DNA of 9,579 nt from Verrucomicrobiota bacterium. GTDB lineage: Bacteria > Verrucomicrobiota > Verrucomicrobiia > Limisphaerales > JACRJZ01. Of this stretch, positions 1 to 7,991 are shown piece by piece. Every line of letters begins with the position of its first letter. Within the stretch, counting starts at the first letter, position 1. The stretch spans positions 1 through 9,579 of the forward strand of contig JAKLEJ010000101.1 in the NCBI GenBank assembly GCA_022711695.1, in the 5' to 3' direction. The position numbers and the translations under genes were made by a program. The notes beneath the pieces are model-generated. The model searched no databases, had not been told where the DNA came from, and saw only the letters and a program-made list of their open reading frames with translations.

Positions 1-187
1 TGGCCTCAGCATAGGACGGCGGTCAAGGTTGGCGACTGCAATCTGAATCCGCCCGCCCCGGCCGCCTTCCACCGGTGGCGCGCCCGGCAAGGACCGTCGC
101 CGCGCAGCCCCGGAGGCGTCGGACGCGGAACCAGAGCGCAATTGCCCGCTTGTCTGGGGCTGCCGTTTTGCCTAGCTTGTGCGCCGC
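1..187. other. upstream non-coding stretch, no supported gene
   Basis: No convincing gene is seen before the aminotransferase start. One forward frame stays open across the stretch, but it has no start of its own here and runs into a shadow frame of the aminotransferase. A reverse-strand ATG lies at 12-10 and could begin a divergent gene leaving the window, but four codons cannot support it. A weak promoter-like pair (TTGTCT at 150-155, 17-base spacer, TAGCTT at 173-178) lies very close to the ATG and is not reliable. Confidence 0.5.
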
Positions 188-1368
<1,181 letters not shown>

Positions 1369-1369
<1 letters not shown>

Positions 1370-1412
1370 CCGGCGGCGCCGCGCCGGTTGAACCGGCCTT
1401 GAATCCGCCGGC
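1369..1412. repeat. nested inverted repeat between aminotransferase and priA
   Basis: The outer arms GCCGGCGG (1369-1376) and CCGCCGGC (1405-1412) are perfect 8-base complements. Inside them lies a second perfect palindrome, GCCGGTTGAACCGGC (1383-1397), which can fold as a 6-base stem with a TGA loop. The outer left arm begins on the last base of the aminotransferase stop codon and the right arm ends 22 bases before the priA ATG. The following bases are T-rich (GATTTCCGGTTCTCTTGG) but do not form a clean U-run, so a classic rho-independent terminator is only possible, not shown. It could instead be a mRNA processing or stability element. In DNA this GC-rich, chance arms of this length are not rare. 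Confidence 0.45.
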
Positions 1413-1434
1413 GATTTCCGGTTCTCTTGGCGCG

Positions 1435-3804
1435 ATGGTTGTCCGCGTCACACTCGAGATCGCCCTCCGCAGGGAATTCGACTACTCCGTGCCCCCCGAG
1501 CTGGAGAGCCGGATCGAGGTGGGCAGCCGGGTCAAGGTCCCCTTCGGACCGCGGCAGGTGCTCGGCGTGGTCACCGACGTCCTTCAGGATGCCCAAACCA
1601 CCCACACCCATCTCCGGCCGGTCTTAAAGGTGATCGGCGCCCAAAGCCCCATCACCCCCAAGGTGCTGAAGCTGGCCCGCTGGATTTCCGCCTATTATTG
1701 CTGTCCGCCCGAGATCGCGCTCAAGAGCGTCCTGCCCGAGGCCGTGCGACAGGAGGAGGACGGCTGGCGGGAGCGGCTCTACGTGCGCTTGTCTCCGCGC
1801 GGGGACGAGCTGCCCAAGCTCACCAGGCGCCAGATCGAGGTCTGGAACATCGTCGAGGAATGGCGCGCCCTCCCCCTGCAGCGGCTGCTCGAATTGTGCG
1901 GCTGCACCGCCGAGACCGTTCGGCGGCTCGAGGACAAGGGGCTCCTGACCATCGCCCCCCAGGTGTCCGAGCGCGATCCCTACGCCCACGAGCACATTCT
2001 CCCCACTCAGTCCCTGCCGCTCAACCAGGACCAGGCCCGCGCTTTCCAGGCCATTTGCCAAGCCATGGAGGCAGCCCGCGCGGTCCCCGCCGCCGGGGCC
2101 GCTACCCCCGCCGGGGTCTTTTTGCTCCACGGTGTCACCGGCAGCGGCAAGACCGAAGTCTATCTCCAGGCGCTCGCCCGGGCCCTCGAACAGGGCCGGG
2201 GGGGCATCGTGCTCGTGCCGGAGATCTCGCTCACGCCCCAGACCGTCGAGCGTTTCAAGGCCCGCTTCAGCAGCGGCCCGCTCCAAACCCTGGTCGCGGT
2301 GCTGCACAGCCATCTTTCGGCCGGCGAACGCCACGACGAATGGCACAAGATCCGCCAAGGCCGCGCCCGGATCGTCATCGGGGCCCGCTCCGCCATCTTC
2401 GCCCCGGTGGACCCGCTGGGCCTGATCGTTGTGGACGAGGAGCACGAGCACTCCTACAAGCAGGAGGAAGCCCCCCGCTATCACGCCCGCGACGTCGCCG
2501 TCGTCCGCGGCCAGATGGAAGGCGCCGTGGTGGTGCTGGGCTCGGCCACGCCCTCGCTCGAGAGCTTCTACAATGTCCAGCGAAGCCGCTACCGCCTCCT
2601 GGAGCTGCCGCAGCGGGCCGACGACAAAAAAATGCCGCTGGTGCGGGTGGTGGACTTGCGCCAGGCGGCGCGCGGCGAACGGGGTCCGCCGGTCTTTTCG
2701 CCGCAGCTCAAGGAGGCCATAGCCCAGCGCCTGGAGCGCCATGAGCAGGTCATCCTCTTCCTGAACCGCCGCGGGTACTCGACCTCGCTCCAGTGCCCCA
2801 AGTGCGGCTTCGTCGCCGAGTGCCCCAACTGCAGCGTTGCGCTTACCTTTCATCGGCATTCCCAGAGGCTGCTCTGCCACATCTGCGGGCACGAGGCCCC
2901 CGCCCCGGCCGCCTGTCCCGATCCCAAGTGCCGCAATCCGGCCATCCGTTACGCCGGCCTGGGCACCCAGAAGGTCGAAGACATCCTCGGCCGGCTCTTT
3001 CCCCATGCGCGCATCAAGCGGATGGACTCCGACGCCCTCCAGCGCAAGGAAGACTACCGGCGCATTCTGGGAGATTTCCGCGCCGGCAAGCTCGATATCC
3101 TGGTCGGCACCCAGATGATCGCCAAAGGGCTTCACTTTCCAAATGTCACCCTGGTGGGGATCATCCATGCCGATCTGAGCCTGCACATGCCGGACTTCCG
3201 CGCCGGCGAGCGCACCTTTCAACTGCTGACCCAGGTGGCCGGTCGCGCCGGTCGCGGCGATGTCGAGGGCGAGGTCTTTATCCAGAGCTTTACCCCGTTC
3301 CATCCCGCCATCCAGTACGCGCGGCGTCATGACTTCGCCGGCTTTTACGAGCAGGAGATCGAATTTCGCGAGCAACTCCGCTATCCCCCGATCGCCCGGG
3401 TGGCCTTGCTGACTCTCAAAGGCCGCAACGAGGACAAGGTCCGTTTCTCCGCCGAGCACGCCCGGCGCGAACTCGAAACGTTGCTTTCCACGCCCGGCGC
3501 GTCCCCGGGACCGGAGACGCCCGCGCCCGCGGAGGATTTGTTCGCCGGCAAGGAGGCAGGCGAGGCCGGCCCGCCCTCCGCATCGCCGCCCGCTTCCGCG
3601 GCGAGAGCCCTGCCCGATCTGATCCTGGCGGGCCCGGCTCCGGCGCCGCTGGCCAGGGCTGAGACCTTTTACCGATACCAGATCATGCTGCGCACCCGGC
3701 TGATGTCCCGGCTCAGCCAGCGCCTGGCCCAATTCAGCGAGACGCTGCGTCTGCCCGACGACGTCACCCTCACCATCGACATCGACCCCGCCAATCTGGC
3801 TTGA
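1435..3804 (+). CDS. priA: primosomal protein N' (replication restart helicase PriA)
   Basis: PriA is a superfamily 2 3'-to-5' DNA helicase that recognises stalled forks and D-loops and reloads the replicative helicase. The 789-residue product shows the family order: N-terminal 3'-DNA-binding and winged-helix parts (about 1-190), Walker A GVTGSGKTEVY (233-243), the DEEH box (334-337), GSATPS (369-374), a zinc-binding insert with eight cysteines (454, 457, 463, 466, 481, 484, 494, 499), GTQMIAKGLHFPNV (558-571) and motif VI QVAGRAGRGD (600-609). The last cysteine pair is spaced C-x4-C (CPDPKC). A Pro/Ala/Gly-rich stretch at about 684-725 looks like an insertion in the C-terminal domain. The ATG at 1435 is chosen because the N-terminal domain begins there; the frame is open upstream to 1171, but that part overlaps the aminotransferase gene. 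There is no clear Shine-Dalgarno sequence. Confidence 0.97.
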   Translation: MVVRVTLEIALRREFDYSVPPELESRIEVGSRVKVPFGPRQVLGVVTDVLQDAQTTHTHLRPVLKVIGAQSPITPKVLKLARWISAYYCCPPEIALKSVLPEAVRQEEDGWRERLYVRLSPRGDELPKLTRRQIEVWNIVEEWRALPLQRLLELCGCTAETVRRLEDKGLLTIAPQVSERDPYAHEHILPTQSLPLNQDQARAFQAICQAMEAARAVPAAGAATPAGVFLLHGVTGSGKTEVYLQALARALEQGRGGIVLVPEISLTPQTVERFKARFSSGPLQTLVAVLHSHLSAGERHDEWHKIRQGRARIVIGARSAIFAPVDPLGLIVVDEEHEHSYKQEEAPRYHARDVAVVRGQMEGAVVVLGSATPSLESFYNVQRSRYRLLELPQRADDKKMPLVRVVDLRQAARGERGPPVFSPQLKEAIAQRLERHEQVILFLNRRGYSTSLQCPKCGFVAECPNCSVALTFHRHSQRLLCHICGHEAPAPAACPDPKCRNPAIRYAGLGTQKVEDILGRLFPHARIKRMDSDALQRKEDYRRILGDFRAGKLDILVGTQMIAKGLHFPNVTLVGIIHADLSLHMPDFRAGERTFQLLTQVAGRAGRGDVEGEVFIQSFTPFHPAIQYARRHDFAGFYEQEIEFREQLRYPPIARVALLTLKGRNEDKVRFSAEHARRELETLLSTPGASPGPETPAPAEDLFAGKEAGEAGPPSASPPASAARALPDLILAGPAPAPLARAETFYRYQIMLRTRLMSRLSQRLAQFSETLRLPDDVTLTIDIDPANLA

Positions 3805-3919
3805 GCCTTCAGCCCGCTCTGCGCGCCACGTTCGGGAGACGATGCCGGCCGACCCGATCTGCAAAGCAGGAAACAGGACGGCCAGCAAGCAGGGGCGGGC
3901 TTAGGCTTCGGAATCCGGC
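3805..3919. other. convergent intergenic gap between priA and rsmI
   Basis: This 115-base gap separates two convergent genes, so a bidirectional terminator would be expected. Only a small CTGC-AAA-GCAG hairpin (within 3858-3870) and short GC complements are visible, with no T-run on either strand. No gene and no convincing terminator are supported; termination may be Rho-dependent or rely on structure not evident by eye. Confidence 0.4.
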
Positions 3920-4675
3920 TCAGGCCGACGGCGTCGCAGCAGGAGAGCCTTCGGGCGCCTGGGGCGCGGCGAGTTCGCGGCTGACCAGGACGACCATCTC
4001 GCCCTTCAACGGTCGCTGCCGGATCCGGTCCAGCAGCTCGGCCGCAGACCCGGCGAGGAATTGCTCGAATTTCTTCGTCAACTCGCGCGCCACGACCACG
4101 CGCGCCTGGGGGTAAAGCTCTGCCAGTCCCTCCAGCAGCTTCTCGATCCGCCAGGGCGATTCGTAGAAGACAAGCGTGCCTTCGACGCCGCGCAGATTCT
4201 CGAGACGCCGGCGGCGTTGGCCCGACTTAACCGGCAGGAAACCAATGAAGTGAAACTCTTCAGACGGCAGCCCGCTGGCCGTCAGTGCGGCCACCAGCGC
4301 GCATGGGCCTGGCACGGCCTCGACACGAAAACCGGCTTGACGCGCTGCGCGCACCACTCTCTCCCCGGGATCACTGATCCCCGGCGTGCCGGCGTCGGTC
4401 ACCAGGGCCACTTTGGCTCCTTGCGACAGCCGCTGCAGGATTTCCTCGCCCCGCCGCGCCTCGTTAAACCGAAAGTAGCTTAAGATCGGCCGCGAAATGC
4501 CGAAATAGGTAAGTAGTTGCCCGGTGCGGCGGGTGTCCTCGGCGGCCACGACATCGCACTCGCGGAGGGTGCGGAGGGCCCGCAGAGTGATGTCCTCGAG
4601 GTTGCCAATGGGAGTGGCCACGAGGTAAAGCGTGCCCGGCGCAAGCGGTGGTAAGGTGGAATCTGCGTCAGCCAT
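3920..4675 (-). CDS. rsmI: 16S rRNA (cytidine1402-2'-O)-methyltransferase RsmI
   Basis: RsmI methylates the ribose of C1402 in the decoding centre of 16S rRNA with S-adenosylmethionine; it belongs to the tetrapyrrole-methylase fold family (YraL group). The 251-residue product carries the family signatures in order: LYLVATPIGNLEDITLRAL near the N-terminus, AAEDTRRTGQLL, VALVTDAGTPGISDPG, VPGPCALVAALTASGLPSE, FIGFLP, VFYESPWRI and VARELTKKFE. It is shorter than E. coli RsmI (about 286 residues) and appears to lack the C-terminal helical domain, ending in a Pro/Ala-rich tail. The ATG at 4675 is preferred; an in-frame GTG at 4696 would add seven residues (MNPSDQH) with no family support. The gene is convergent with priA and divergent from the roadblock/MglA operon, so its promoter must lie in the short shared gap to the right. 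Confidence 0.95.
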   Translation of the reverse strand: MADADSTLPPLAPGTLYLVATPIGNLEDITLRALRTLRECDVVAAEDTRRTGQLLTYFGISRPILSYFRFNEARRGEEILQRLSQGAKVALVTDAGTPGISDPGERVVRAARQAGFRVEAVPGPCALVAALTASGLPSEEFHFIGFLPVKSGQRRRRLENLRGVEGTLVFYESPWRIEKLLEGLAELYPQARVVVARELTKKFEQFLAGSAAELLDRIRQRPLKGEMVVLVSRELAAPQAPEGSPAATPSA

Positions 4676-4773
4676 GTGCTGATCCGAAGGGTTCACGGTT
4701 TGTGAGAAGAATGCGAGTCAAAAGCAACCGGCGCGGGGATGCGCCTGCGGGCGCGTCGCGCCGTTCCTGAGCC
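4676..4773. promoter_or_regulatory. divergent promoter region of rsmI and the roadblock-mglA-mglB operon
   Basis: Both neighbouring genes read outward from this 98-base gap, so at least two promoters must lie here or inside the flanking coding ends. No good -35/-10 pair is seen. On the reverse strand TTGCTTTTGACTCGC (about 4726-4712) has TTG-type hexamers but no matching TATAAT-like box. The right half holds a strong GC-rich hairpin next to the start of the forward operon. The call rests on gene orientation, not on a recognised promoter motif. Confidence 0.4.
4729..4763 (+). promoter_or_regulatory. GC-rich hairpin 10 bases before the roadblock-operon start
   Basis: The outer stem CGGCGCG (4729-4735) pairs perfectly with CGCGCCG (4757-4763). 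The inner stem GCGCC (4741-4745) pairs perfectly with GGCGC (4750-4754) around a TGCG loop. That gives 12 G:C-type pairs with a 5-by-2-base internal loop. The ATG at 4774 begins 10 bases after the hairpin, so if transcribed it would cover the place where a ribosome binding site would sit; no Shine-Dalgarno sequence is present. It might restrain translation or protect the 5' end. It does not look like a terminator, since no T-run follows. Confidence 0.45.
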
Positions 4774-6681
4774 ATGCTGCGCTATTTCAAGAATTTCTAT
4801 TCCTGGCTGACGGAGGGTGAGCCCGTGGGCGCGCCCGCCGCGATTCCCCAGGCCTCCCCCGCCCGCGCCAACCGGCAGGCCGCCGCTCCCGCCAGCAGCC
4901 TCCCCGCCGATCGCGCCTCCGCCCCAGCGACGGACAACGCGCCGGCCGCCCCCCTCCCGCACGTGCTCATCGGTGTCCCCGTCAGTTCCGTGCTGTCCGA
5001 CCTGGCCGAGGACCTGCGCTCCAGACTGGCCCCGCACAGCGCGCGCAAGCTCTCCGCCCCTCTCAGCAAGGTAGTGCCGCAACTGGCCACCGGCGAGATT
5101 TGTCTTTCGTTGGGGGATCTGCGGCCGTTCAACCGCGAAGTCCTGAGCGGGGTCACTCTGCCGGAAACCTGCCCGGTTCGGTTTCCACTGGCTGAAATCC
5201 TCAAGCAGGTTGGGCCTGAACATTACCGCTGCCGCCCAAACCAAAAGGTGATTCGGATTCCGGACGAGGTGACCGGCCTGTTCGACAAGAATGGCCATAA
5301 TGTCACCATCGCGGCCCTTCCGCCCAAGACGGAGCCGCCCGCTCCGGCCAAGCCCGCTCCGGCGGCGCCATCGCGCGCCGCGGTTTCGGCGACCCCTTCG
5401 ACGCCGAAAGCTCCCCAAGCGCCTGTCACTCCTGCGGGCTTGCCGGCTGCGCCGCTAAGACTCCCCCCGACCGCCGCCCCGGTTTCCCAAGTTGCCGCCC
5501 GCCCAACCCCGGCTCCGACGTCCGTGGCGCAAGCGCCGCCCGCGCCGGCGCCCAATGCCCTTCTTTCTGGCGCCTCTTTGCCTTCACCGACGGCTCTCCG
5601 GCCCAGCGGGCCAGCGCCCATCCGCGCCCCGCAACCGTCTGTGCCTCGAAGCGCCCCCACGCGCCTGCCGTCAATGCCCGGCTTGCCCACCGGTGGCGCC
5701 ATTCCTCCCTCCGGTCTCCCGCACCCCGCCGCGCCGGCTGCCCCGGCCCGACCGACCCTGATGCCCGTTGCCGCGGCCCCGCAACAGGCCCCAGCCTGTG
5801 AAGGAGAGACCCTGCTTGTGCCGCTGGCCCAGCTCGACCGTGAATGGCCGGCGGCGGTGCGCGAGGAATTGGCCCGCTTTGACGTCCACGCCGCCCAGGT
5901 GGCCCTGCCCTTGGGGCAGGTCGAGCTGGCGCTCCGCACCGGGCAGGTGCAGTTCCCGTGGAAGCGCCTCTGCGGTTGGATCGAGCCGGCCTTCCCCAAC
6001 CCGCCTTCGCCCGCAACGGCCGATTTGATGCTGAACCTCCCGTTGAAGGTCGTGGCCCCGCTGTTCATGGCTCGCTACAAGGCCGACGCCAACCAGCGCA
6101 AAGCCGCCATCGCCCCCGAGATTCCGGATGTCTTCGGCCGGGTCGAGGGCCAGGGCTGGGGCATGGTTCCTCCTCCGACCTCCGGACCTCCGGCAGGCGC
6201 CCGACCGGCGGCCTCCCCTGCGGGCCCAGCGCCCGCCGCTTCCGCGCCAGCCCAGCCCGCCGCCCCGGTCCCCCCGGCTCGCGCCCCGGAACCGGTGTTC
6301 GATCTCAACTCGGTCATCGGTCCCGCCAGCCAGCGCTTCCCGCTCAAAGAGATCGTGGCCAACACCGGCAAGCTCCCGGGAGCCGTTGGCTCGCTCCTGG
6401 CGTTGAGCGATGGCCTGATGGTCGCCAGCTCCCTGCCGCCTCAGGTCAAGGGCGAGTTGGTGTCCGCCTTCCTGCCTCAAATCTTCGGCCGCATGAACCA
6501 ATACGCCCGCGAACTCAGCATGGGCGGCCTCCGCGGCATCAGCTTCGCCGTCGATGGCGGTTGCTGGCAGATTGCCAAGGAACCCAATATCTACCTCGCG
6601 GTGCTCTGTCGTCCGGACAAGGCCGTTCCTCTGACCCACCTGGCCGCCGTAGCCGCGGAACTCAACAAGCAACAGCAGTAA
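4774..6681 (+). CDS. large modular protein: two copies of an unrecognised module plus C-terminal roadblock/LC7 domain
   Basis: The 635-residue product has no signal peptide or membrane segment. Layout: a short amphipathic start with LRYFKNFYSWL (2-12); a Pro/Ala-rich stretch (17-61); an unrecognised module (62-174); a long Pro/Ala-rich, probably disordered linker (180-340); a second, diverged copy of the module (344-458); a shorter Pro/Ala linker (464-505); and a roadblock/LC7-like domain (about 508-633) with the pattern LPGAVGSLLALSDGLMVAS, a long helix and GLRGISFAVDGGCWQIA followed by IYLAVLCRPD. Roadblock domains dimerise and partner Ras-like GTPases in bacteria (MglB) and eukaryotes. The next gene, 5 bases on, is such a GTPase, so a role as scaffold, regulator or effector of it is a good inference. 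The ATG at 4774 is the first start in an otherwise open frame. Function of the duplicated module is unknown to me. A GC-rich Ala/Pro bias could inflate apparent similarity, but the structured parts are clearly not low-complexity. Confidence 0.87.
   Translation: MLRYFKNFYSWLTEGEPVGAPAAIPQASPARANRQAAAPASSLPADRASAPATDNAPAAPLPHVLIGVPVSSVLSDLAEDLRSRLAPHSARKLSAPLSKVVPQLATGEICLSLGDLRPFNREVLSGVTLPETCPVRFPLAEILKQVGPEHYRCRPNQKVIRIPDEVTGLFDKNGHNVTIAALPPKTEPPAPAKPAPAAPSRAAVSATPSTPKAPQAPVTPAGLPAAPLRLPPTAAPVSQVAARPTPAPTSVAQAPPAPAPNALLSGASLPSPTALRPSGPAPIRAPQPSVPRSAPTRLPSMPGLPTGGAIPPSGLPHPAAPAAPARPTLMPVAAAPQQAPACEGETLLVPLAQLDREWPAAVREELARFDVHAAQVALPLGQVELALRTGQVQFPWKRLCGWIEPAFPNPPSPATADLMLNLPLKVVAPLFMARYKADANQRKAAIAPEIPDVFGRVEGQGWGMVPPPTSGPPAGARPAASPAGPAPAASAPAQPAAPVPPARAPEPVFDLNSVIGPASQRFPLKEIVANTGKLPGAVGSLLALSDGLMVASSLPPQVKGELVSAFLPQIFGRMNQYARELSMGGLRGISFAVDGGCWQIAKEPNIYLAVLCRPDKAVPLTHLAAVAAELNKQQQ
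4957..5295 (+). repeat. module copy 1 within the roadblock protein (residues 62-174)
   Basis: This is the first copy of an internal protein-level duplication. Its landmarks are VPVSSVLSDLAEDLRSRL, then PLSKVVPQLATGEI, then RFPLAEILKQVGPEHY and finally VIRIPDEVTGLF. Each lines up in the same order and spacing with the second copy. The similarity is at protein level and diverged; there is no obvious DNA-level repeat, so the duplication is old. Confidence 0.6.
5803..6147 (+). repeat. module copy 2 within the roadblock protein (residues 344-458)
   Basis: The second copy has the matching landmarks VPLAQLDREWPAAVREEL, PLGQVELALRTGQV, NLPLKVVAPLFMARYK and AAIAPEIPDVF. Spacing matches the first copy apart from a gap of a few residues before the NLPL segment. 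A half-copy of the RFPL element (RFPLKEIVANTGKLPG, residues 521-536) also leads into the roadblock domain. Confidence 0.6.
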
Positions 6682-6686
6682 ATCCC

Positions 6687-7301
6687 ATGGCCATCATCAA
6701 CCAGGCAACCAAAGAACTGCAGGTCAAGATCGTCTATTACGGGCCTGCGCTTTGCGGCAAGACCACTAATTTGGTTCAGGTGCACGACCAGGTCCAGGCC
6801 CCCGAAGGCCAGAAGGGCAAGCTCGTTTCCCTCGCCACCAAGTCCGACCGCACCCTCTTCTTCGACTTCCTGCCCATCGAGGCCATGGCCATCAAGGGCT
6901 TTCGCACCAAGTTCCAGCTCTACACCGTCCCCGGGCAGGTCATCTACAACACCACCCGCCAACTGGTGCTCCGCGGCGTGGACGGCCTGGTCTTCGTGGC
7001 CGATTCCCAATACGAGAAGATGCAGGAAAACGTGAAGAGTTTTCAGAACCTCGAGGAAAACCTCCGGACGCTGGACCTCAACCTGGCGGATATTCCCTAC
7101 GTCCTGCAGTACAACAAGCGCGATCTGCCCAACGTGGCCCCCGTCGAGTATATGGACTTCCTGCTCAACAACCGCGAGGTGCAGGTGCCGGCCTTCTGCG
7201 CGGCCTCCCACAAATGCGAGGGCGTCTTTGAAACGCTCAACGCCATCACTCGCATGCTCCTGCACAAGTACATCAACGAAAGCCAGCGACAAGCGGCCTG
7301 A
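6687..7301 (+). CDS. mglA: MglA-type small Ras-like GTPase
   Basis: The 204-residue product is a bacterial Ras-superfamily GTPase of the MglA family, the nucleotide switch that sets cell polarity and motility in Myxococcus xanthus. Motifs seen: P-loop GPALCGKTTNL (19-29), switch region TKSDRTLFFDFLP (51-63, with the intrinsic catalytic-type Arg55 and switch Thr56), the MglA-typical TVPGQ (80-84) in place of the Ras DTAGQ, GVDGLVFVADSQ (97-108) and the guanine-specificity motif NKRD (143-146). Length and residue pattern match M. xanthus MglA closely from memory. Position 21 is Ala where M. xanthus MglA has Gly (codon GCG). The ATG at 6687 starts 5 bases after the previous stop, so translation is probably coupled; the open frame upstream of it is only a shadow. 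The next gene is its expected partner MglB. Its cellular role here (motility, polarity or other) is not shown by the window. Confidence 0.95.
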   Translation: MAIINQATKELQVKIVYYGPALCGKTTNLVQVHDQVQAPEGQKGKLVSLATKSDRTLFFDFLPIEAMAIKGFRTKFQLYTVPGQVIYNTTRQLVLRGVDGLVFVADSQYEKMQENVKSFQNLEENLRTLDLNLADIPYVLQYNKRDLPNVAPVEYMDFLLNNREVQVPAFCAASHKCEGVFETLNAITRMLLHKYINESQRQAA

Positions 7302-7302
7302 T

Positions 7303-7791
7303 ATGCCCCTGCCCCAGCTCATCGAGGAAGACTTGCGCGTGCTGGACGAGGCCCTCGGAACCCTCGTCACCCGCAGCGAATCCTCCATGGCCATCCTGAT
7401 CGACCAGGCCGGGTTCCTCATCACTCAGGCCGGCGCCGCCGCCGAGTTTGACACCACCACCCTCGCCGCCCTGGCCGCCGGCTCCTTCGCCGCCACCCAG
7501 AGCATGGCCTCTCTCACCCGCGAAAACAACTATAACAGCCTCTACCAGCAGGGCGACGAGTCCAGCCTCTTCATCCTCAATATCGACTCGGACTGCCTCC
7601 TGGTCGTCGTCTTCAAGAGCGCCGTCAGCGTGGGCGCGGTCAAATACTACGCTTTGGCCACCTCCGCCATCGTGGCCGAACAGCTTCGCAACGCCCGCCA
7701 GCGCGCCCCCCACCAATCCATCGACCTCGCCGTTCTCAACCTCGAGAACTCCAACGATTACTTCCACCGCAGGAGCGTGGACGTGAACTGA
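7303..7791 (+). CDS. mglB: MglB-type roadblock/LC7 protein, likely GTPase-activating partner of MglA
   Basis: The 162-residue product is a single roadblock/LC7 domain of the usual MglB length. Recognisable segments are an N-terminal helix (EEDLRVLDEAL, 8-18), the strand MAILIDQAGFLITQAG (29-44), the helix DTTTLAALAAGSFAATQSMA (50-69), LTRENNYNSLYQQG (71-84), SLFILNIDSDCLLVVVFKS (88-106) and the SVGAVKYYA helix start (109-117). These follow M. xanthus MglB in order. Known family role: MglB dimers bind MglA-GTP and stimulate hydrolysis, helping to confine MglA in the cell. The ATG lies one base after the mglA stop, so the two are almost surely translated together and matched in amount. The family assignment is good; the GAP activity is inferred from it. 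Confidence 0.93.
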   Translation: MPLPQLIEEDLRVLDEALGTLVTRSESSMAILIDQAGFLITQAGAAAEFDTTTLAALAAGSFAATQSMASLTRENNYNSLYQQGDESSLFILNIDSDCLLVVVFKSAVSVGAVKYYALATSAIVAEQLRNARQRAPHQSIDLAVLNLENSNDYFHRRSVDVN

Positions 7792-7991
7792 GCCGCGATC
7801 CCGGGCCCCTCCTTGCGGTCCGGCCGGAGAACCTGAATCCTCCCATCCGATGCGCCCTCAGCCGGCTGCGTCTTTGACGATGCCTGCCGCCGCCAGGCCC
7901 CGGCCGCGAGAGCCTCGGATTCGGAGCTTGACGGCAGCCCTGGCAGCGCTTCTCTATGGCCGCCAGCAAACGCAGCCCATCTAAACTCGTC
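7792..7991. other. intergenic stretch between mglB and the alpha-galactosidase frame
   Basis: These 200 bases hold no supported gene. A perfect TCCGGCCGGA palindrome lies shortly after the mglB stop but has no loop or T-run. TTGACG appears at 7874-7879 and 7928-7933, but neither has a good -10 box at normal spacing; TAAACT at 7982-7987 is -10-like but lacks a partner. A promoter for the next gene probably lies here, but it cannot be placed. Confidence 0.4.

Noticed and set aside
1..12. Possible divergent gene starting at a reverse-strand ATG (12-10)
   Set aside because: Only four codons are inside the window, which cannot support a gene call.
150..178. Promoter-like TTGTCT / TAGCTT pair before the aminotransferase
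   Set aside because: Matches are weak (4/6 and 3/6) and the -10 would lie only 9 bases before the ATG; chance is likely.
1624..3888. 754-residue open frame on the reverse strand opposite priA
   Set aside because: It lies antisense to a gene with complete helicase motifs; high GC at third codon positions leaves the opposite frame free of stops. Its translation shows no recognisable domain.
5958..6686. Upstream extension of the mglA frame
   Set aside because: It overlaps the end of the roadblock gene out of frame, and MglA family similarity starts at the ATG at 6687 with the expected length.
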